Of a DNA stretch of 64,000 bases, positions 58,425 to 64,000 are shown piece after piece. The stretch lies in contig ONYZ01000025.1 of NCBI GenBank assembly GCA_900322175.1, positions 1 to 64,000 on the forward strand, in the 5' to 3' direction. Every line of letters begins with the position of its first letter. The stretch's first letter is position 1. A model generated the notes under the pieces. That model had not been told where the DNA came from, did not search any database, and saw only the letters and a list, made by a program, of their open reading frames with translations. The position numbers and the translations under genes were made by a program. The stretch is from an uncultured Prevotella sp. GTDB taxonomy: Bacteria; Bacteroidota; Bacteroidia; Bacteroidales; Bacteroidaceae.

Positions 58425-59693
58425 ATGATCTGGATGGAGAATCAGTCGAGACATGAGAATCTGACATACTTGGTAGTGTGGAGCTTGCTCTTTGCAACCC
58501 CACTACTGAGCCTGTATATGCGAGCCATCAACGATCCATACATCACGTTCAACTGGACCGAGGTGTTCTTTATCTGGCGCAAGTTCGGTGTCTTCCTGGC
58601 CTTGTTCCTGATTCACAATTTCCTGTTGGCGCCGCTGCTGATCCATCAGCACCGCCGTGCGCTCTATTTCTCGATTGCGGCAGCACTGGTGGCAGGCTTT
58701 GCTGTGTATCAGTACAATACGCGTCCCTTTGACGGCAAACGTATGAGGGAGTTCCGCCACCAAATGGAGCTGCGCGAGAAAAAGATGAAGCAGCGCGAGA
58801 ACAACATGGAGCAGCGCGAGAACACCCCGCCGATGTTTATGGATGCTCCAGCCGACCAAGCCGACCGTGGCCCGCGACCTGGTGAAATGTCTCAGGACGG
58901 TCCGCGACCCGACAATATGCGGCAAGAAGGTCCGCGACCAGGTGAAATGCCACAGGATGGTCCGCGCATGATGAATGGTCGCCGCACTCCTCCCCCAATC
59001 TTTACCGAGCACGACATACTCAGTATCGTGGTACTCATACTGATGTTCGGCGCCAACCTGAGCACCAAGTACTACTACCGCAGTCGCAGCGACCAGCGCA
59101 AACTAGAGGAACTGGAGAAGCAGAACCTGGAACAGCAGTTGGAGTATCTCAGATACCAGATAAACCCCCACTTCTTCATGAACACCCTCAACAATATCCA
59201 CGCCCTGGTGGATATCGACCCGTCGAAGGCACAGGAGACCATCCTCGAACTGTCGAAGATGATGCGCTTTGTGCTCTACGAGGGCGACAAGAGCGGTGTG
59301 CCACTCACCAAGGAGTTCTCGTTTATCCGCACATACGTCAAACTGATGGAGCTGCGATACACCGACAAGGTGAAGATAACCGTCGACGTGCCCAACGAGG
59401 CCCCTGACAAGACCATACCTCCGCTGATGCTCATCTCGTTTATCGAGAACGCATTCAAGCACGGCATCAGCTATCAGCACGATTCGTTTGTTGACATAAA
59501 GGTAAGCATCGATGGCGACTACCTGCTGTTTACATGCGTCAACTCCAAGGCCGAGAAGCCTAATCAGGAGAAGGGCGGCGTGGGTCTGGCCAACGTGCGC
59601 AAGCGCCTCGACCTGCTTTACGACAAGAGATACAAGCTCGACATCAAGGACGAGCCAGACATATATACCGTTGAACTAAAATTACCACTATGA
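58425..59693 (+). CDS. LytS-type sensor histidine kinase
   Basis: 422 residues. Four membrane spans (LTYLVVWSLLFATPLLSLYM, FLALFLIHNFLLAPLLI, YFSIAAALVAGFAVYQ, DILSIVVLILMFGANLS), with a loop between the third and fourth holding a coiled coil and a Pro-rich tandem repeat. The cytosolic part has the His-kinase motif LRYQINPHFFMNTLNNIHAL (phosphorylated His), N box PPLMLISFIENAFKHG and G box GGVGLANVRKRLDLLY. It overlaps the LytTR regulator by four bases. It probably senses an envelope signal and phosphorylates its partner. Confidence 0.92.
   Translation: MIWMENQSRHENLTYLVVWSLLFATPLLSLYMRAINDPYITFNWTEVFFIWRKFGVFLALFLIHNFLLAPLLIHQHRRALYFSIAAALVAGFAVYQYNTRPFDGKRMREFRHQMELREKKMKQRENNMEQRENTPPMFMDAPADQADRGPRPGEMSQDGPRPDNMRQEGPRPGEMPQDGPRMMNGRRTPPPIFTEHDILSIVVLILMFGANLSTKYYYRSRSDQRKLEELEKQNLEQQLEYLRYQINPHFFMNTLNNIHALVDIDPSKAQETILELSKMMRFVLYEGDKSGVPLTKEFSFIRTYVKLMELRYTDKVKITVDVPNEAPDKTIPPLMLISFIENAFKHGISYQHDSFVDIKVSIDGDYLLFTCVNSKAEKPNQEKGGVGLANVRKRLDLLYDKRYKLDIKDEPDIYTVELKLPL
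58862..58980. repeat. 30-bp in-gene tandem repeat (GPRPGEMxQD)
   Basis: The DNA units GGTCCGCGACCxGGTGAAATG and variants encode GPRPGEMSQD, GPRPDNMRQE, GPRPGEMPQD and GPRMMNGRR in the loop of the LytS-type kinase. Confidence 0.8.
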
Positions 59694-60433
59694 CTATTCG
59701 CTGTATTGCTATCGACGATGAGCCATTGGCTCTGCAACAGATTGTTGCATATATTAAGAAGGTGCCGTTCCTCGAACTGGCTGCCCAGTGTCAGAGTGCC
59801 CTCGAGGCCCGCAAGTTCCTGTCTGACAATGTGGTTGATGCCATCTTCTGCGACATCAACATGCCCGACCTTAACGGCATGGACTTCGTCAAGACTCTGT
59901 CGGCTCCACCGATGATAGTGTTCACTACAGCCTACTCAGAATATGCCGTCGAGGGATTCAAGGTTAATGCCGTAGACTATCTGCTGAAACCTTTCGGCCT
60001 GCAAGACTTCCAGCGTGCTGCCAATCGTTTGAAAGAGCGAATGGAGCACTACTCTGCAGCCGATATTCCACTATCCTCTCTTCCGCCAGTCCTTAACTCT
60101 CAAGACGACACCCTCTTCCTCAAGACCGACTATCGCATAATCAAGGTCAACATCTCCGACATACGCTATGTAGAGGCCATGAGCGAGTACCTAAAGGTGT
60201 GGATCGAAGGCGAAGCCAAGCCCATCATCACTCTGCTGTCGATGAAGAAGATGGAGGAGCGCCTGCCCGCCAATTTCATGCGCATACACCGCTCGTACAT
60301 TATCAATCTGGACAAGATACAGGAGGTGAACAAGAACCGTGTGATAATGGACGCCGATACATACCTGCCCATAGGCGACCTCTACAAGGACGCCTTCCAG
60401 GCTTATCTCGACACAAAGTTCTTGGGCAAATAA
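59690..60433 (+). CDS. LytTR-family response regulator
   Basis: 247 residues. Receiver domain: IAIDDEPLALQQI, phosphoacceptor Asp in IFCDINMPDLNGMDF, Thr in VFTTAYSEYAVEGF, Lys in YLLKPFG. LytTR DNA-binding domain from about residue 140: FLKTDYRIIKVNISDIRYVE, MKKMEERLPANFMRIHRSYI. It is the partner of the overlapping kinase gene; targets are not visible, but the surface-polysaccharide operon upstream is a candidate. Confidence 0.93.
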   Translation: MTIRCIAIDDEPLALQQIVAYIKKVPFLELAAQCQSALEARKFLSDNVVDAIFCDINMPDLNGMDFVKTLSAPPMIVFTTAYSEYAVEGFKVNAVDYLLKPFGLQDFQRAANRLKERMEHYSAADIPLSSLPPVLNSQDDTLFLKTDYRIIKVNISDIRYVEAMSEYLKVWIEGEAKPIITLLSMKKMEERLPANFMRIHRSYIINLDKIQEVNKNRVIMDADTYLPIGDLYKDAFQAYLDTKFLGK

Positions 60434-60442
60434 TCCAGGATG

Positions 60443-61633
60443 CTAGTAGCACTTGATCCTATACATAAATCCCAACTCCACGCGGTTGGTATTCTTGTTT
60501 TCCAGGTTTGACGCCTTGCTGTATTCCACCCTGTTACCCATATAGGCCAGGAATACGCGCAGGTCTTGAGTCTTGTCGGGATAGTACTCCAGCGAGCCTA
60601 TCCAGCCGTAGCTCTTGCGATAGTCCCTGAGCGCCTCTACACTCTTCACATCCACCGTCTCGTACGTACCCTTAAGCATCAGGTTCCACTGGGGGGCAAA
60701 CTGCCAGTTGAGCTTGGTGATAAACGTGTTGTAGCGCACCTTTGAGCATCTGAAGTTGCCATCCACCAGGCCCGGCATATCCTCAGTCACGATGCCCAGC
60801 CGGTCCAGATCGTCGAACTCTCCCATATAGTCAGCATACCACTGCAGCCTGGGCAGATTCAGCTTCTGCCCCAGGGTTATCATGCGCGAGCTGCGGCCCC
60901 GGGCCTCCTTCTGCGTGCCCCACGCCCAGCGGGTCTGCAACTTGTTGTCGAAGAAGCTTCCGTTCCAGTTGGCGATGAATGTCAGCGGATTGTTGGCCTC
61001 CACGGCAGGCTTCAGGCCGTCCTCGTCCACTATCACGAGGTTTTCGCCGTATTCCTCGCTGAGGGTTCCGTTGTTCACGTCCGACACCATGACGGCCAGC
61101 TCTTGCGTAGGCACAGGCTTGACCGACAGCACAGCGCCCGCCTGGAATATCTTCATGTGGTCCAGCATATCGGAGTACTTGTATACAAACATCGGGTTCT
61201 CGTCGTACTCGTAGCCGCCCCATATCTGGGTCACCTTGCCAGCCATCAGCGTTACCTTGTCGCTGAAGTCGTAGCCCACGAGCATCAGGTCGGTGGCCTT
61301 GGCAAAATTGTCCAGTCCAGCAGCCTTGTTGTTTCTGTTCAGTCGGTGGCGCAGGCGATAGTAGAGCTTGTCGGTCAGATTGCCCTTCAGTTCCAGGCGC
61401 AACTCCCGATTGGCAAACCTGGTTCGCCATGTGCCGCCATCCTCAGCGGCCTGGGCGCCGGCAGCGTAGTTGATATAGATGTCCAGCATATCGTGCTTCT
61501 TCTCCACCTTGGCCAGCCGCTCGGCCAGACTCTGGTAGTCGCCGTCCTCACCGCCCATGCCCACGTTGCCGCCCTGGGCGTGGGCAGTCAACGTGGCGAT
61601 GAGCATCGTCAAAGGTATTATCGTTTTCTTCAT
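60443..61633 (-). CDS. Outer-membrane porin (OprP/O-like)
   Basis: 396 residues, signal peptide ending TAHAQ, a short coiled coil (LAERLAKVEKKHD) as in many phosphate-type porins, then 14-16 amphipathic strands (TRFANRELRLELKGNLTDKL, VTLMAGKVTQIWGGYEYDEN) ending VELGFMYRIKCY. It sits 24 bases after the SLC13 transporter gene on the same strand, suggesting that porin and inner-membrane carrier serve one anion. Confidence 0.82.
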   Translation of the reverse strand: MKKTIIPLTMLIATLTAHAQGGNVGMGGEDGDYQSLAERLAKVEKKHDMLDIYINYAAGAQAAEDGGTWRTRFANRELRLELKGNLTDKLYYRLRHRLNRNNKAAGLDNFAKATDLMLVGYDFSDKVTLMAGKVTQIWGGYEYDENPMFVYKYSDMLDHMKIFQAGAVLSVKPVPTQELAVMVSDVNNGTLSEEYGENLVIVDEDGLKPAVEANNPLTFIANWNGSFFDNKLQTRWAWGTQKEARGRSSRMITLGQKLNLPRLQWYADYMGEFDDLDRLGIVTEDMPGLVDGNFRCSKVRYNTFITKLNWQFAPQWNLMLKGTYETVDVKSVEALRDYRKSYGWIGSLEYYPDKTQDLRVFLAYMGNRVEYSKASNLENKNTNRVELGFMYRIKCY

Positions 61634-61657
61634 AACTGGAATGGATAGATTATCACG

Positions 61658-63169
61658 TTACAGGGCTGTCAGCGGGTATATCAGGTTAACTATCAGGATG
61701 TTGGCAGCCAGGATTATCACGTTCATCAGCAGGCCGATGCGCATAAAGTCGCTGAAGCGATAGCCGCCAGGACCGTACACCAGCATGTGGGTGGGCGAGC
61801 CGATAGGAGTGGCAAAGCTGGAACTTACACTTATCATCAGCGCTATGAGGAACGGGAACGGATCGTAGCCCAGCTTCTCGGCGGCCTGATACATTATCGG
61901 GAAGAACATGGCACCGGCGGCGGTGTTGGATATAAACTCGGTGATGAACGTGCCCACGAAGCAGATGGCCGTCATGACCACTATTGGATTCGACCCGCAC
62001 ACATCCAGTATGCCGAATGCCAGTCGCTCGGCTATGCCCGTCTTCTGTATGGCCAGACCCAGTACTACCGATCCGGCAAACACCATCAGGATGTCCCAGT
62101 TGATGGCCTTCATGGCCTGGTTGGGGCTACAGCAGCGGCAGATGAGCATGGCGGCAGCAGCCAGGAATGCGCACTGCAGCAGTGGTATCACCTTGAGCGC
62201 AGACAGCACCACCATAGCTATCATGATGAGCGATGATATCAGCGTCTTCGAGCCCACGTTGATCACCTCTTCGCCCAGCTTCAGTCCGTGACTCTCGGCC
62301 AGGGTCTGGATGGACTTTATATGTCCGGCATACACCAAGCGGTCGCCACCCATCACAAACTCCTCTGGGTCCAGATTCACCGGCACGTCGTCGAAGTGGC
62401 GAACCTTTATCAGTCGGGCGCCCTCTATTTCAAACAGTCCTGCCTCGGCCAGCGTATTGCCGATAAACTTGTTCTTCGACGGCACCAGCATCTCTAAGGT
62501 ATAGTCCACGGTGTCGTCGCCGTCGCTCTCGGGGGCTGTACGGTTGGGCAGCAGCTTGCTCATGGCGATTATCGACAGCACGCCTACCAACAGACAGAAC
62601 AGTCCGGGTATCGTCGTGGTCAGCACGTTCATGGTGTCGCCGGTCTTGTCGGCATACAGCCCTGAGATAATCAGGTTCGGCGGCGTACCGATGAGGGTGC
62701 ACACACCGCCCATGCCCGAGGCGTAGCTCAGCGGGATAAGCAGCTTGGATGGCGAGATGTTCAGCTTCTTCGACCACATCTTCACGATGTTTACGAAGAG
62801 TGCCACCACGGTGGTGTTGCTCAGGAATGAACTGAGTGCGGCCACGGGCAGCATCAGTCGCAGCACGGCCTTCGAGTAGCTGTTGGGCTGGCCCAGCAGG
62901 TTCTTCACTATCCACTGCAGCACTCCGGTGTGGGTCAGTCCGGCCACTACCACAAACAGCACGCCGATGATGACCACCGACGTGGATGCGAAGCCCGAGA
63001 ATGCCTCCTTGGCATCGAGCACTCCGGTGACGAACAGCACTGAGATGGCGCCGAGGAACACGAGGTCGGCGCGAAGCTTGGTACATAGTAGTACTGTGAA
63101 CATGGTTAGCACAGTGGCTATGGTGATCCAGGCATAGAGGTTGAATCCCCCAAAAACGATTGATTCCAT
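61658..63169 (-). CDS. SLC13/DASS family anion transporter with TrkA-C domain
   Basis: 503 residues, about eleven membrane spans. Conserved SNTTVVALFVNIV and SNTAAGAMFFPIM segments (the paired SNT motifs of divalent anion/sodium symporters) and IGTPPNLIISG. A TrkA-C domain lies at about residues 215-300 (FEIEGARLIKVRHFDDVPVN). Bacterial relatives carry sulfate, phosphate or dicarboxylates. Sulfate would fit the sulfur genes in this window, but the link is distant. The porin gene is 24 bases downstream. Confidence 0.88.
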   Translation of the reverse strand: MESIVFGGFNLYAWITIATVLTMFTVLLCTKLRADLVFLGAISVLFVTGVLDAKEAFSGFASTSVVIIGVLFVVVAGLTHTGVLQWIVKNLLGQPNSYSKAVLRLMLPVAALSSFLSNTTVVALFVNIVKMWSKKLNISPSKLLIPLSYASGMGGVCTLIGTPPNLIISGLYADKTGDTMNVLTTTIPGLFCLLVGVLSIIAMSKLLPNRTAPESDGDDTVDYTLEMLVPSKNKFIGNTLAEAGLFEIEGARLIKVRHFDDVPVNLDPEEFVMGGDRLVYAGHIKSIQTLAESHGLKLGEEVINVGSKTLISSLIMIAMVVLSALKVIPLLQCAFLAAAAMLICRCCSPNQAMKAINWDILMVFAGSVVLGLAIQKTGIAERLAFGILDVCGSNPIVVMTAICFVGTFITEFISNTAAGAMFFPIMYQAAEKLGYDPFPFLIALMISVSSSFATPIGSPTHMLVYGPGGYRFSDFMRIGLLMNVIILAANILIVNLIYPLTAL

Positions 63170-63208
63170 ACTCTCTTTTACTTTGTTTACATATTATTTA
63201 TTATTAGG

Positions 63209-63943
63209 TTAATCATTTATCACTCCGTGGCCGAACAGCGCGAAGTCGCCCTTCAGCGGGTCGTCGGGGAATATCGCGGCCAGCGCCTTGGTCAGCTTGC
63301 GGGCGGCTGCCATCGATGCCTGCTTGCTGGTAGTCAGCCCCAGCTTCACGCTCTGCTGCAGCACGTGGGTGTCGAGCGGGATTATCAGCGTGCGACGGTC
63401 GATGAAGTCGGCCCACAGGCCCAGGTCTACGGGCGAGTCCGTGCGCACCATCCACCTGAGAAACATGCACACGCGCTTGCAGGCGCTCTTGGTGTCCTTG
63501 GGTATTATTACGCTGATGTCGTGACTGGCAAAGTAGCGGCAGATGGCATCCACGGCGCCCAGCCCGTCGGTGGCCTCGCGACGGACATACTGGCCCAGCG
63601 TGCCATGCTCCTTGAGCAACTGCTGATATGCGTGCAGGAAGTGGTACATGGTATCGCAGGTGTACATACGGTAGAAGCAGCTGGTGTCGCCCTCGCGCAG
63701 GTGCTCGGCATAGCGGCCCGTGCGCACCCAGGCGTCCACGTCGCCGCGCGCCCACAGCAGCATCGCCTGTATCTTCTTCATAAACTGCTGCCTGCTGCCG
63801 AAGCTCAGACTGGCGGCTATGAAGGCCATCGCCTCCTGGTTGGCTTCGCCGCTCACCTGGTGCATAAACCACGACGGGTCGCCGTCCAGGAATTCCACGG
63901 TCTCGTACTGCTCTGCGTATTGTTTTAGCTTCTCTCTGTTCAT
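63209..63943 (-). CDS. TIGR02757/DUF2400 family protein
   Basis: 244 residues from the ATG at 63943; a GTG one codon upstream also fits. Features: EFLDGDPSWFMHQVSGEANQ, IAASLSFGSRQQFMKKIQAM and the C-terminal LIIPLDTHVLQQSVKLGLTT resembling HhH-type DNA-glycosylase helices. Widely conserved single-copy gene in Bacteroidetes with unknown function, possibly nucleic-acid repair. A TATCTTTGCC promoter box lies upstream at 63964-63973 (minus strand). Confidence 0.9.
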   Translation of the reverse strand: MNREKLKQYAEQYETVEFLDGDPSWFMHQVSGEANQEAMAFIAASLSFGSRQQFMKKIQAMLLWARGDVDAWVRTGRYAEHLREGDTSCFYRMYTCDTMYHFLHAYQQLLKEHGTLGQYVRREATDGLGAVDAICRYFASHDISVIIPKDTKSACKRVCMFLRWMVRTDSPVDLGLWADFIDRRTLIIPLDTHVLQQSVKLGLTTSKQASMAAARKLTKALAAIFPDDPLKGDFALFGHGVIND

Positions 63944-63964
63944 CACGATTTATAGATTTTGCTG

Positions 63965-63973
63965 GCAAAGATA
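63965..63973 (-). promoter_or_regulatory. -7 promoter box of the TIGR02757 gene
   Basis: Reverse complement reads TATCTTTGC, 22 bases before the ATG. Confidence 0.65.
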
Positions 63974-64000
63974 GTAATTCTTCACGAATTATGTGTACCT

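Overview
The window looks like a chromosomal segment from a Prevotella/Segatella-type member of the Bacteroidales. Evidence: most operons are preceded by a -7 box of the form TAnnTTTGC; SusC/SusD pairs, several TonB-dependent receptors, C-terminal sorting tails, BspA-like leucine-rich repeats, DUF6261/DUF5053/DKNYY proteins and a VTC-DUF4956-Cthe_2159 cluster are all present. Gene content is mostly metabolic and surface-related; no integrase, transposase or CRISPR array is visible.

Layout. 1-8.1 kb: a very GC-rich block with a 5'-partial leucine-rich-repeat surface protein, a GxxExxY protein, a DUF6261 protein and a 1387-residue secreted beta-helix protein, separated by palindromic repeats. 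8.1-10.8 kb: a small double-glycine peptide, a truncated TolC-like gene and a carboxylesterase. 10.8-20.8 kb (minus strand): one long operon encoding a periplasmic binding protein, SusC, SusD, a YtkA/FixH-like lipoprotein, a copper-type TonB receptor and a dicarboxylate/amino-acid symporter. It is preceded by a leader ORF with four consecutive cysteine codons.

21-28.5 kb: the most striking locus. Nine tightly packed minus-strand genes encode a LuxR-type regulator, a MetY-like sulfhydrylase, DsrE-like and TusA-like sulfur-relay proteins, a family 2 encapsulin shell with a cyclic-nucleotide-binding domain, a cysteine desulfurase with a long N-terminal extension (probable cargo), a ThiS-like carrier ending GGGSL, an E1-like activating enzyme and a JAMM peptidase. 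I read this as an encapsulated cysteine-desulfurase system joined to protein-thiocarboxylate-dependent homocysteine/methionine synthesis. ridA lies convergent to it.

28.5-39.1 kb: a 1546-residue secreted hydrolase/LRR/GLUG protein with a small downstream peptide, bracketed by a 183-bp direct repeat. Next come two divergent metal-uptake units: a TonB receptor with a truncated HMA protein, and a DUF2946-like small protein with a ZnuD-like receptor. 39.1-43.2 kb: small hypothetical genes, a radical SAM/SPASM enzyme with a Cys-rich short peptide (candidate RiPP), a possible structured RNA and gene remnants. 43.2-49.5 kb: an MscS channel, a perfect 88-bp inverted repeat, a 22-bp-phased palindrome array, a TonB-domain lipoprotein and a DKNYY protein. 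49.5-64 kb: tRNA-Tyr, an iron alcohol dehydrogenase, cysS, the Sel1/VTC/DUF4956/DUF2490/Cthe_2159 operon, a LytS/LytTR two-component pair, a porin, an SLC13 anion transporter and a TIGR02757 protein.

All functions come from reading translated sequence and recalling family motifs; no database search was run.
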